A DNA stretch of 64,000 nt, taken from contig NZ_ATVL01000010.1 in NCBI RefSeq assembly GCF_000420705.1, positions 1 to 64,000 on the forward strand, read 5' to 3'. Positions 26,544-34,766 of the stretch are shown here, one piece after another. Under the pieces are notes generated by a model. The model was not told the DNA's origin and ran no database searches. It saw only the letters and a list, made by a program, of their open reading frames with translations. The position numbers were made by a program, and so were the translations under genes. The DNA comes from Hymenobacter norwichensis DSM 15439 (lineage in GTDB: Bacteria > Bacteroidota > Bacteroidia > Cytophagales > Hymenobacteraceae). Every line of letters starts with the position of its first letter. Position 1 is the stretch's first letter.

Positions 26544-27536
26544 ATGCCTACTGCCGTTTCACTTCCTTCTGCCGTTACGCCTCGCCCACGCCGCCACCGT
26601 CCGCCCACTGCGCCGCTGCTCGATTATGACGTGGTAATAGTAGGGGCGGGGAGTGCAGGCCTGAGTGCCGCGCTAGTACTAGGCCGCAGTTTGCGCCGGG
26701 TGCTGGTCTGCGACGGGGGTGCCCCGCGTAATGCGCCTTCACCAGGCGTGCAGGGCTTTTTCACCCGCGACGGTATCAAGCCCGCTGACTTACTGCAACT
26801 GGGGCACGAGCAACTGCAACCCTACACCTCCGTGGCAGTGAAGCCGAGGCGCGTGGCAGGAGTGGAGCCGCTGGCTGTCGGGTTTCGTGTAACGCTGGAA
26901 GGCGAATCAGGGCGGACCAGCGCCTGCACTACTCGCAAGATTCTGCTGGCTACGGGCGTGGAAGACGAACTGCCGGTAGTGGAAGGCATGCGCGAGTTTT
27001 GGGGTACCGGCGTACTGCACTGTCCGTACTGCCACGGCTGGGAAGTGCGTGACCAGCCTTTGGCTGTGTATGGCCAAGGCAAAACCGTAACCGGCCTGGC
27101 ACTGCTAGTTAGCCGCTGGAGCAAGGACGTAGTAGTGTGCACCGATGGCCCTGGCCAACTCACCAACAATGCCCGCCGCCGTCTGCGCCAGCAAGGTATT
27201 CAGGTGCGGGAAGAGGAAGTTAGCAAGCTGGAAGGCACTAAGCGCGCCGGTTTCCAGTGTATTGTATTTAAGAACGGAGACAAGCTAGTTCGCACAGCCG
27301 TATTCATTCACGCACATCAGCACCAGCGTAGCGCCTTGGCCGAGCAGTTGGGTTGCCGCTTCACCAAGAAAGGCGGCATCTGGGTGGACAAAAACGCCCA
27401 AACTACCATTATAGGCCTCTACGCCGCCGGCGACGCCACGCCCGGTACCCAGCAGGCGCTGTTAGCCGCTGCCAAAGGCGGTCAAGCCGCCATCTGCATC
27501 AATGAGCAACTCACCCGCGAAGAGTGCCCGAAATAG
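26544..27536 (+). CDS. NAD(P)/FAD-dependent oxidoreductase, thioredoxin-reductase-like
   Basis: Two-dinucleotide-fold flavoprotein of 330 residues. The FAD site is VIVGAGSAGLSAALVLGR (about 31-48), a redox CPYC is at 160-163 (CPYCHGWEVRD), and the FAD-closing GDATPG lies near residue 295. The CPYCHG form resembles the bacterial and fungal proteins often called thioredoxin-reductase-like or GliT-like, whereas classical TrxB has CATC. Electron acceptor unknown; a protein or small disulfide is likely. The NADPH motif between the halves is degenerate (VYGQGKTVTGLAL), so coenzyme preference cannot be read off. The first 25 residues are Pro/Arg rich and unlike the family, but no later in-frame ATG precedes the FAD motif. 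It stands alone with a 323-bp spacer downstream. Confidence 0.85.
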   Translation: MPTAVSLPSAVTPRPRRHRPPTAPLLDYDVVIVGAGSAGLSAALVLGRSLRRVLVCDGGAPRNAPSPGVQGFFTRDGIKPADLLQLGHEQLQPYTSVAVKPRRVAGVEPLAVGFRVTLEGESGRTSACTTRKILLATGVEDELPVVEGMREFWGTGVLHCPYCHGWEVRDQPLAVYGQGKTVTGLALLVSRWSKDVVVCTDGPGQLTNNARRRLRQQGIQVREEEVSKLEGTKRAGFQCIVFKNGDKLVRTAVFIHAHQHQRSALAEQLGCRFTKKGGIWVDKNAQTTIIGLYAAGDATPGTQQALLAAAKGGQAAICINEQLTREECPK

Positions 27537-27859
27537 TAATAAACCACGGCTTTAACCCATGCAGAAGTAATAGCTTTTCCGTGCCACAAGTCTGTTGTCC
27601 CGGTTTTGTGTGTGCCAGCCAGCTAGTCTAGCTAATAGTACATGCAGAAAATATCCATCTCTATATTGAGTAGGATATAGCCAGTTACTGATAAGCGTGG
27701 AATGGTGCGGAATGAAATGTAGCATTACGTGAGGGGATATATCCTGCAGGTTTATTGCCTGACGATATAGTAATTCAGAGGCTTGAATATTTCCTATTTT
27801 TCAAGTAATGAGTGCTATTATTGTATAATGCTTCGCTTTTCATTCCCACCGTCTCGTTC
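27537..27859. other. Spacer before the M13 peptidase gene
   Basis: About 320 bp with no credible gene or clear hairpin. It becomes AT-rich towards the peptidase start. The M13 promoter should lie here, but I cannot assign it. Confidence 0.6.
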
Positions 27860-29983
27860 ATGATTTCAAACTGTAACCTTCTTCTCACGCTAGGCACTGC
27901 CGCTGGCTTTGCCCTAGCGGGTTGTGCTTCCTCTACGCCTGCCACCACGGCGGCTACTACCCCTGGCACTACGGCCGCTACTACCACGGCTACTGCTTCG
28001 GCGGCACCTGCGGCACCTGGTGTTGGCTTGGACTTAGCTGGCCGCGACCTGTCGGTTTCGCCCTGTGACGACTTTTTCCACTATGCCGGGGGCACTTGGC
28101 TGAAGAACACGCCGATTCCCGCTGCCCAAACCTCGTGGGGCTCGTTCAACATTCTGCGCGATCAGAACAATGCTGCTCTGCGTAGCATTCTGGAGCAAGC
28201 CGCGGCCAATACCTCGGCTGCTAAAGGCACCAATGCGCAGAAAGTAGGCGACTTCTACGCTTCGGCCATGGACTCGATGGCTATCGAAAAAGCCGGTTTG
28301 AAGTACTTGCAGCCCGAGCTAGCCCGCATTCATGCGGTGAAGGATTTGAAAGGATTGCAAAACGCCTTAGCGCGCCACCAGATGCTGCAAACCCGCTCGG
28401 TGTTTGGCCTGGGCGTGAATCAGGACCGCAAGAAGAGCACGGAGTATGCGCTGTATCTCTCGCAGGGCGGCCTGGGCATGCCCGACCGGGACAACTACCT
28501 CAAGGACGATGCCCGCTCGAAAACCATCCGTACGGCCTATACCACCTACCTGACCAACCTGTTCAAGCTGCTCGGCGACAACGAGGCCACAGCTAAAAAG
28601 GGAGCCGAAACGGTGGTGCGTCTGGAAACCCGGCTCGCCAAAGCCAGCAAAGAGCGGGTAGCCCTGCGCGACCCGTACGCCAACTACAACAAGATGACGG
28701 TGGCCGAGGCCAACGCTCAATACCCCAACCTCGGCCTGACGGCCATGCTGCCGCAACTCGGTTTGGCTTCGGCCAAAGAAGTGATTGTAGGCCAGCCTGA
28801 TTTCCTGAAGGAAGCCAGCACCGCCCTTAAGCAGGAGCCATTGGCCGACTGGAAAACCTACCTGCGGGCTCACTTAATCAGCTCCATGACGTCGGCGCTG
28901 CCCAAGGCGTACGTGGATGAGGAATTCCGGTATCAGCAGGTGCTTACGGGAGCCAAGGTGCAGCAGCCCCGCTGGAAGCGCATGAACCTGGCCACCGACG
29001 CGGCGCTGGGGGAGGCATTCGGGCAGTTGTACGTGGAGAAGGCCTTCACCCCCGAAACCAAAGCCAAGGCGCTGGAAATGGTGGGCAACATCAAGGAAGC
29101 CATGGGCGAGCATATTCAGCAGCTTTCCTGGATGAGCGACGTAACCAAGAAAGAGGCCCTGAAAAAGCTGAATTCCTTCACCGTCAAAATTGGTTACCCC
29201 GACAAGTGGAAAGACTATTCGGCGCTGACCATCACGCGTGAGTCGTACCTAAAAAACGTATTAGCGGCGCGGGAGTGGGGCGCGAAAGACCGGTTGAGCC
29301 GCTACGGCCAGCCCATCGACCGGAGTGTATGGGGCATGACGCCGCCCACGGTGAATGCCTATTATAACTCGTCGCTCAACGAAATTGTGTTCCCCGCGGG
29401 CATCATGCAGCCCCCGTTCTTCGACCCCAAAGCCGACGACGCGGTAAACTACGGCGGCATGGGCGCCGTTATCGGCCACGAAATCACCCACGGCTTCGAT
29501 GACCAAGGCCGGCAGTCCGATGCCGAGGGCAACCTGCGCGACTGGTGGACCAAGGAAGACGCTGCCGAATTCACGAAACGGGCCGACATGGTGGGCAAGC
29601 AGTATTCGGCGTTCCAGCCGCTCGATTCGGTGTTCGTGAACGGTAAGCTGACGATGGGCGAAAACCTGGCCGACTTCGGTGGCTTGGCGCTGGCTTACTC
29701 GGCGCTGCAAAAGCAACTTGCCAAGCAGTACGGCAACAACCCACGCCCCAACTACGACGGCCTCAAGCCGGAGCAGCGATTCTTCCTGGGTTGGGCCCAA
29801 ATCTGGCGTACCAGCGCCCGCCCCGAAGCGCTGCGCCAGCAAGTACAAACTGATCCGCACTCCCCTTCGCAGTACCGCACCAACGGCCCGCTCATGAACA
29901 TGCCGGAGTTCTACGAAGCCTTCGGCTGCAAGGAAGACGCCAAAATGGTACGCGCCCAAAACGACCGCGCCAAGATTTGGTAG
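27860..29983 (+). CDS. M13 family zinc metallopeptidase, lipoprotein (PepO/neprilysin-like)
   Basis: Endopeptidase of 707 residues acting on peptides, probably anchored at the periplasmic or outer face. The ATG at 27860 gives a lipoprotein signal (MISNCNLLLTLGTAAGFALAGC), followed by a low-complexity Thr/Ala linker. The N-terminal M13 domain has the conserved GVDLAGRDLSVSPCDDFFHYAGGTWL-type opening, here with SPCDDFFHYAGGTWLKN. The catalytic zinc site is HEITHGFD, with His540, Glu541 and His544, and the third ligand Glu601 lies in GENLADFGGLA. NAYYNSSLNEIVFPAGIMQPP and the C-terminal CKEDAKMVRAQNDRAKIW are family hallmarks. It is a single gene with its own terminator; substrate unknown. Confidence 0.93.
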   Translation: MISNCNLLLTLGTAAGFALAGCASSTPATTAATTPGTTAATTTATASAAPAAPGVGLDLAGRDLSVSPCDDFFHYAGGTWLKNTPIPAAQTSWGSFNILRDQNNAALRSILEQAAANTSAAKGTNAQKVGDFYASAMDSMAIEKAGLKYLQPELARIHAVKDLKGLQNALARHQMLQTRSVFGLGVNQDRKKSTEYALYLSQGGLGMPDRDNYLKDDARSKTIRTAYTTYLTNLFKLLGDNEATAKKGAETVVRLETRLAKASKERVALRDPYANYNKMTVAEANAQYPNLGLTAMLPQLGLASAKEVIVGQPDFLKEASTALKQEPLADWKTYLRAHLISSMTSALPKAYVDEEFRYQQVLTGAKVQQPRWKRMNLATDAALGEAFGQLYVEKAFTPETKAKALEMVGNIKEAMGEHIQQLSWMSDVTKKEALKKLNSFTVKIGYPDKWKDYSALTITRESYLKNVLAAREWGAKDRLSRYGQPIDRSVWGMTPPTVNAYYNSSLNEIVFPAGIMQPPFFDPKADDAVNYGGMGAVIGHEITHGFDDQGRQSDAEGNLRDWWTKEDAAEFTKRADMVGKQYSAFQPLDSVFVNGKLTMGENLADFGGLALAYSALQKQLAKQYGNNPRPNYDGLKPEQRFFLGWAQIWRTSARPEALRQQVQTDPHSPSQYRTNGPLMNMPEFYEAFGCKEDAKMVRAQNDRAKIW

Positions 29984-30020
29984 TAGCTGATTGTTGAATT
30001 GTTGATTGCTAAATAGCTAA

Positions 30021-30055
30021 AAAAGGCGACCCGCACAATGCGGGTCGCCTTTTTC
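30021..30055 (+). terminator. Terminator of M13 peptidase gene
   Basis: A perfect 15-bp stem (30021-30035 with 30039-30053), a 3-nt loop, and a T run. It lies 38 nt after the stop. Confidence 0.92.
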
Positions 30056-30091
30056 AATAATGAAGCCGTTTGAGAATTGTCAAAAACTAAT

Positions 30092-30197
30092 TGCCTGTCA
30101 TGCAGAGCGCAGCGAAGCATCTCGCGTGCTAATGTTAGATTACTACTCCTGTGTCAGCAGGCGAGATGCTTCGGCTGCGCCTCTGCATGACGGGCAA
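30092..30197. repeat. Interspersed palindromic repeat, copy 1
   Basis: Inverted repeat of about 106 bp whose arms begin GTCATGCAGAGCGCAGCGAA and end CTCTGCATGAC; the middle carries ATCTCGC and GCGAGAT. Two further copies lie at 50298-50393 and 52236-52332, all between genes. It fits a non-coding REP- or MITE-like element. Copy 1 has the most complete arms. Confidence 0.85.
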
Positions 30198-30230
30198 CAG
30201 ATCATTTATCTGAATCAAAGCAAGCGCTAG

Positions 30231-31436
30231 TTACTCAGCAGCTTCCAACAACTCCACGCACTGGCGGGCAATTTCCAGTTCTTCGTTGGTGGGCACTACT
30301 AGCACTTTCACACGGCTATCCGCCGCGCTGATTTCCCGGATGCCTTTGGCGCGCTGGGCGTTCTTCTCCGCATCGAGTTTCACGCCCAGGTAGTCCATGT
30401 GCTGGCAGACCAGCTTGCGCACCAACGCGTCGTTTTCACCGACGCCGGCCGTGAAGATGATGGCGTCGAGGCCGTTGAGGGCGGCGGCGTAGGCTCCAAT
30501 GTATTTCTTGATGCGGTAGGCGTAGAGGTCGTAGGCGAGGCGGGCGTTGGCGTCGCCGGCTTCGATGGCGGCGGTTATGTCGCGCATGTCGCTGAGGCCG
30601 GTGAGGGCCAGCATGCCGCTTTGCTTGTTGAGCAGGGCGCTGACTTGCTCGGGCGTGTAGCTGAGCTGGCTGATGAGGTGGAACACCACGGAAGGGTCGA
30701 TGTCGCCGGAACGGGTGCCCATCACCAAACCGGCCAGGGGCCCGAAGCCCATGCTCGTGTCGAGAGACTTGCCGTTGCGCACGGCCGCTATGCTACAGCC
30801 GTTGCCGAGGTGCACGCTTACCAGCCGGGCATCAGGGGTATTCAGGTACTGTGCGGCTTGCTCGGTTACGTATTTGTGGCTGGTGCCGTGGAAGCCGTAC
30901 ACCCGAATGCCCTGCTCGGTGTACAGCTCCGTGGGAATGGCGTAGCGGTAGGCTTGCTCGGGCATGGTTTGGTGGAAAGCCGTATCGAACACTGCCACTT
31001 GCTTGGCCTGCGGAAACGTCTTTTCGGCTACTTCAATGCCACGGTAGTTGGCTGGGTTATGCAGCGGGGCCAGCGGAAACAGCTTGCGGATAGCTTCTTT
31101 CACGGCCGGAATAATCAGTGCCGTGGCGGCAAACTCCTCGCCGCCGTGTACCACCCGATGCCCTACCGCTTCCACCTCGCCGGGGTCTTGAATCACACCG
31201 AGTTGCGGATCGGCCAGTAGGCGGGCCACTTCGCGCAGGCCGGCTTCATGGTCGGGCAACTCCACCGACAGTACGGTGGTGGTTTCTTGCTCGCCGGCCA
31301 GCACCTTGTGTGTCACCACAGCATTATCGAGCCCGATGCGCTCCAACAAGCCGCTGCAAGCTGGTGTTTCCGTTGGCCACCGAAAAAACTGATACTTAAT
31401 GGAGCTGCTGCCGGAATTAAGAACGAGTAGATTCAT
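30231..31436 (-). CDS. ackA: Acetate kinase
   Basis: Converts acetyl phosphate and ADP to acetate and ATP in the cytoplasm, the last step of acetate overflow, and works in reverse for acetate uptake. It has 401 residues, the normal length. The start at 31436 gives MNLLVLNSGSSSIKYQ, the conserved N-terminal phosphate-binding motif. Other signatures are VGHRVVHGGEEF, FDTAFHQTMPEQAYRYAIP, GFHGTSHKYV, HLGNGCSIAAV and the late FTAGVGEND. An in-frame ATG 18 nt further upstream is less likely. Its partner pta lies 700 bp upstream on the same strand, but a DoxX-like gene on the opposite strand separates them, so the two cannot be a simple operon. Confidence 0.97.
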   Translation of the reverse strand: MNLLVLNSGSSSIKYQFFRWPTETPACSGLLERIGLDNAVVTHKVLAGEQETTTVLSVELPDHEAGLREVARLLADPQLGVIQDPGEVEAVGHRVVHGGEEFAATALIIPAVKEAIRKLFPLAPLHNPANYRGIEVAEKTFPQAKQVAVFDTAFHQTMPEQAYRYAIPTELYTEQGIRVYGFHGTSHKYVTEQAAQYLNTPDARLVSVHLGNGCSIAAVRNGKSLDTSMGFGPLAGLVMGTRSGDIDPSVVFHLISQLSYTPEQVSALLNKQSGMLALTGLSDMRDITAAIEAGDANARLAYDLYAYRIKKYIGAYAAALNGLDAIIFTAGVGENDALVRKLVCQHMDYLGVKLDAEKNAQRAKGIREISAADSRVKVLVVPTNEELEIARQCVELLEAAE

Positions 31437-31707
31437 AAAAGTTGAGTTATGCACTTGAGCGGCACTGCAAATAAGCCTGGTAGCTAAACGACACGCGCTG
31501 GCGCACGTTGCACCGGGACTCAGAACTTAATTTACTTGCCGTGTAGCTCCTACCTAGTTGGTAGCCAAGGCGTCACAGGTTGGTAAAGTGAAAAATGGCA
31601 GTTGACTATGTAGATAAATAACAGGTATTTGGAGTACAAACAGAGAGTAAGTCCGGCTCTCCTTCCGGGTGGTAGCTGGTTGTATATTTACAGAAACCAA
31701 TAAGCTC

Positions 31708-32085
31708 ATGAAACAGAAAATACTATTTGTGGTATGCCTGCTATTCGGGCTGATGTTTATTAATGCGGGACTTAATAAGTTTCTCAATTACATGCCCATG
31801 CCCGCAGATTTGCCCGAGAAGATGGTGAAAGCAACGGCTGCTTTCACGGAAATCGGGTGGATAATGCCACTGGTAGGAGCCGCTGAGGTAATTGGAGGCT
31901 TGCTCTTTATGATTCCGAAATTCAGAGCGTTAGGAGCCATCATTGTTTTCCCCATTGTAATAGGCATCCTGCTGACCAACATCGTGGCGGCGCCCTCGGG
32001 CCTGCCTATTGCGTTGGTGCTCTTGGCCATCAATTTGTGGGTGCTTTTCGAAAACCGGGAGAAGTACCTAACCATGATAGCCTAA
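31708..32085 (+). CDS. DoxX-like membrane protein
   Basis: Small integral membrane protein of 125 residues with four hydrophobic segments, characteristic of the DoxX/SURF4-like superfamily. Segments are near residues 4-22, 48-66, 72-92 and 96-113, with the conserved FINAGLNKF at the first and ALVLLAINLWVLFENREKY at the last. The ATG at 31708 is preferred over the codon at 31669 because it puts the Lys-rich cap directly before helix one. Its biochemical role is unknown; some relatives work with redox proteins. It sits on the plus strand between pta and ackA and converges on pta with a gap of only 35 bp. Confidence 0.82.
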   Translation: MKQKILFVVCLLFGLMFINAGLNKFLNYMPMPADLPEKMVKATAAFTEIGWIMPLVGAAEVIGGLLFMIPKFRALGAIIVFPIVIGILLTNIVAAPSGLPIALVLLAINLWVLFENREKYLTMIA

Positions 32086-32120
32086 GCCGCAGACAACCGC
32101 TCTTGCCTGCTGCCGCTGCC

Positions 32121-34211
32121 TTAGCCCTGGGCCTGGATAGCCGTGATAATCACCGTGTTGTACACGTCTTCTACGGTGCAGCCGCGGCTCAGGTCATTCA
32201 CGGGCTTGTTGAGGCCCTGTAGCACCGGGCCAATGGCCAGGGCACCGGTTTCGCGTTGCACGGCTTTGTAGGTGTTATTGCCAGTGTTCAGGTCAGGGAA
32301 GATGAGCACGCTGGCCTGGCCTGCTACTTCCGAGCCGGGCAGTTTCTGCCGGCCCACCATCGGGTCTACGGCGGCATCATACTGAATCGGGCCTTCCACC
32401 TTTAGGTCGGGGCGGCGCTGCTTCACCAGTTGCGTAGCCTGCCGAACCTTCTCTACGTCAGCCCCTTCGCCTGAGGTGCCCGACGAGTACGAGAGCATAG
32501 CCACCCGCGGCTCGATGCCAAACCGCAAACTACTTTCCGCCGACGATACTGCAATTTCTGCTAGCTGCTCGGCCGTGGGGTTGGGGTTCACGGCACAGTC
32601 GCCAAACACCGCCACCCGGTCAGGCAAGCACATAAAGAACACCGACGACACCACCGACACGCCCGGCTTGGTTTTGATGAACTGCAAAGCCGGCCGGATA
32701 GTGTGCTGGGTGGTGTGCACCGCCCCCGACACCATGCCGTCGGCGTGGCCCTTGTACACCATCATGCTCCCGAAATACGACACGTCGCGCATGAAGTCCC
32801 GGGCCATGTCGTAGTTCACGTTCTTGGTTTTGCGCAGCTCGTACAAGGTCTGCACGTAGTCATCGTAGTTCTCGGCGTGGGCCGGGTCGATGAGCTGCAC
32901 GCGACTTAAATCCAGATTCAAGCCCAGGCGCTTCACCGATGCCGTAATGGCCGCCGGGTCGCCCAGAATGGTGAGGTCCACCACATCCTCGTTGATGAGG
33001 CGGGCGGCGGCGCGCAGAATCCGGTCGTCGTTGCCTTCGGGTAGCACAATGTGCTTGCGCTGGCTTTTGGCCCATTGCAGCAGCCGGTACTGAAACATGT
33101 GCGGCGTCAGGCCCTCGGGTTCAAACGTCACAATCCGTTCCTGCAACGCCGCCACGTCCACGTAGCGGTTGAACGTATCAATGGCCAGCCTGATTTTCTT
33201 AGGATTATCGGCCGTAATGCGCGACTGAATGGCCCCGATGGTGGTGGTAGTGAGGAAGGTACCGGTTTCCACGGCCAGAATGGGCACCACGGTTTGCAGG
33301 CCCTCAATCAGCTTGAGCACCGGCTCCTCGGGTTCCAGGCCGCCCGTGAGCACCAGCCCCGCCACCCGCGGGTAATTGGCCGAGGCGTTGGCTTGCAGCG
33401 CAATCAGCAGGATGTCGGCCCGGTCACCGGGCGTTACAATCAGCACGTTGTCGGCAAGGCGCGTGAGCAGGTTGGGCACCTGCATGGCCCCTGTAATAAA
33501 GTGGTCAACCTGATTGGTGAGCTGCTCACCCCCGAACAGTAGCTTGCCTCCTAGTTGCTCATGGATCTCCTTCATGGTAGCATTCTGGAGGTTTTTATCG
33601 GCCGGAATCAAGGTCAGGATGATTTCCTCGGGCAACTGAGCCCGTAGCAGGCTGCTCACATCGTCGAGCTGATCGGGGCTGACCTTGTTGGCTACCAGCG
33701 CCAGCATCTGCACTTCGCGGGCTTCCACGTTGCGCCACACCGTGAGGGCCGTATTGACCAGCTGCGCCGTGGTTTTGCCCGCCCCCGACACCACCATAAT
33801 AACTGGCGCGCCCAGGTTTTTGGCAATGGAAATGTTGGCATCAAACTCAAACGCCGTGCCCTCGCCCACAAAGTCGCTGCCCTCCACTACCGTGAAATCG
33901 TAATTATCTTCCTGGGTTTTGAACTTGTGAATGACCGTGTCGATGATGTCGCCCTGCCGGTCGGCCTCCATCAAACTCATGGCCTGCGGGCGGGTGTAGG
34001 CGTACGTTTCCTCGTAGCCAACGGGTAGGTTGAAATAGCTAAGCACCGTTTCAATATGTACGTCTTTCTTCTCAGCATTAACCGCATTGATAATGGGCTT
34101 GAAGTAGCCAATGCGCTGAGCTTTACCTAGTAGCATATCCACCAAGCCCAGCGCAATCAATGATTTGCCGCTGTGTGGTTCGGCGGAGGCAATAAAGACG
34201 GTCTTGGTCAT
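32121..34211 (-). CDS. pta: Phosphate acetyltransferase
   Basis: Transfers acetyl groups between CoA and phosphate (acetyl-CoA + phosphate to acetyl phosphate + CoA), the first step of the acetate pathway. At 696 residues it is the long form: an N-terminal BioD/CobQ-like P-loop region starting FIASAEPHSGKSLIALGL (5-22), a DRTGG domain in the middle, and the catalytic PTA/PTB domain in the last 330 residues (RKHIVLPEGNDDRILRAA, SYSSGTSGEGADVEKVRQAT, VFPDLNTGNNTYKAVQR). The N-terminal part is regulatory in enterobacteria. There is no gene directly upstream; the BlaI/M56 pair is divergent across 186 bp. See ackA for the split arrangement. Confidence 0.96.
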   Translation of the reverse strand: MTKTVFIASAEPHSGKSLIALGLVDMLLGKAQRIGYFKPIINAVNAEKKDVHIETVLSYFNLPVGYEETYAYTRPQAMSLMEADRQGDIIDTVIHKFKTQEDNYDFTVVEGSDFVGEGTAFEFDANISIAKNLGAPVIMVVSGAGKTTAQLVNTALTVWRNVEAREVQMLALVANKVSPDQLDDVSSLLRAQLPEEIILTLIPADKNLQNATMKEIHEQLGGKLLFGGEQLTNQVDHFITGAMQVPNLLTRLADNVLIVTPGDRADILLIALQANASANYPRVAGLVLTGGLEPEEPVLKLIEGLQTVVPILAVETGTFLTTTTIGAIQSRITADNPKKIRLAIDTFNRYVDVAALQERIVTFEPEGLTPHMFQYRLLQWAKSQRKHIVLPEGNDDRILRAAARLINEDVVDLTILGDPAAITASVKRLGLNLDLSRVQLIDPAHAENYDDYVQTLYELRKTKNVNYDMARDFMRDVSYFGSMMVYKGHADGMVSGAVHTTQHTIRPALQFIKTKPGVSVVSSVFFMCLPDRVAVFGDCAVNPNPTAEQLAEIAVSSAESSLRFGIEPRVAMLSYSSGTSGEGADVEKVRQATQLVKQRRPDLKVEGPIQYDAAVDPMVGRQKLPGSEVAGQASVLIFPDLNTGNNTYKAVQRETGALAIGPVLQGLNKPVNDLSRGCTVEDVYNTVIITAIQAQG

Positions 34212-34352
34212 AGAGAGAAGCAGTTAGAAACGTTCCTACGGGGAATAGCCGCAACAAGCTGCATAGTAATGGCTGGGCGACCTATTGTCAAAGCGTTTTA
34301 ACACCCTCGCAGGGTGTCTCTAAATAAAACATAGGTCGGGCATATACTTAAT

Positions 34353-34386
34353 TACGAAGTGTTCGTAGTATTACGAAAGTATCGTA
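34353..34386 (+). promoter_or_regulatory. Tandem operator-like dyads upstream of the BlaI-family gene
   Basis: Two 15-bp dyads, TACGAAGTGTTCGTA (34353-34367, perfect arms) and TACGAAAGTATCGTA (34372-34386), lie 19 bp apart and end 12 nt before the ATG at 34398. Their shape (TAC...GTA arms, repeated about two helical turns apart) fits BlaI/MecI-type operators, so autoregulation is a fair inference. They also lie between the divergent pta gene and the blaI-like gene. Confidence 0.7.
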
Positions 34387-34397
34387 AAGACTTGTAT

Positions 34398-34766
34398 ATG
34401 GAACGACTAACCCAACCCGAAGAAGAAGCTATGCGGGTGCTGTGGCAGCTCAACGGTGGCTTTATCAAGGATGTGCTGGAACTCTTGCCCGAGCCCCGGC
34501 CGCCTTACACCACGCTGGCTTCCACCGTCCGCAACCTGGAGCGCAAAGGCTACCTCCGCAGCGAGAAGCTCGGCAATACCTACCGCTTCACGCCCGCCAT
34601 TGCCGCCGACGACTATGGCAAGCAGTCGATGCAGGCCGTAGTGGGCAACTACTTCCGCAACTCCTACAAGGACTTGGTTTCGTTTTTCGCGCAAGAGCAG
34701 AACATCAGCGCCGAGGAGTTGAAGGATATCATCAGCATGATTGAAAACCAGAAGCCTAAGCCCTGA
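34398..34766 (+). CDS. BlaI/MecI/CopY-family transcriptional repressor
   Basis: Winged-helix repressor of 122 residues, normal for the family. Residues 1-70 are the DNA-binding domain (LTQPEEEAMRVLWQLNGGFI, then YTTLASTVRNLERKGYLRS); a dimerisation helix follows with YFRNSYKDLVSFFAQEQNISAEELKDIISMIE. The start at 34398 is chosen because homology begins at MERLTQ and the operator-like dyads end just before it. Its stop overlaps the ATG of the M56 gene by one base (TGATG), so the two are translated as a unit. In known systems the M56 partner senses a signal and the repressor is inactivated, relieving repression of both genes. Confidence 0.9.
   Translation: MERLTQPEEEAMRVLWQLNGGFIKDVLELLPEPRPPYTTLASTVRNLERKGYLRSEKLGNTYRFTPAIAADDYGKQSMQAVVGNYFRNSYKDLVSFFAQEQNISAEELKDIISMIENQKPKP

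Noticed and set aside
29261-29959. 232-codon minus-strand frame
   Set aside because: Antisense of the conserved zinc-site half of the M13 peptidase; no homology.
30092-30197. Simple terminator for the ackA or M13 gene
   Set aside because: Both genes have or need different sites (M13 has 30021-30055), and the same sequence recurs at 50298 and 52236 in unrelated contexts, so a repeat element explains it better.
34353-34386. A transposon end or attachment site at the tandem dyads
   Set aside because: No second copy, no integrase gene and a good fit to a repressor operator next to its own gene.
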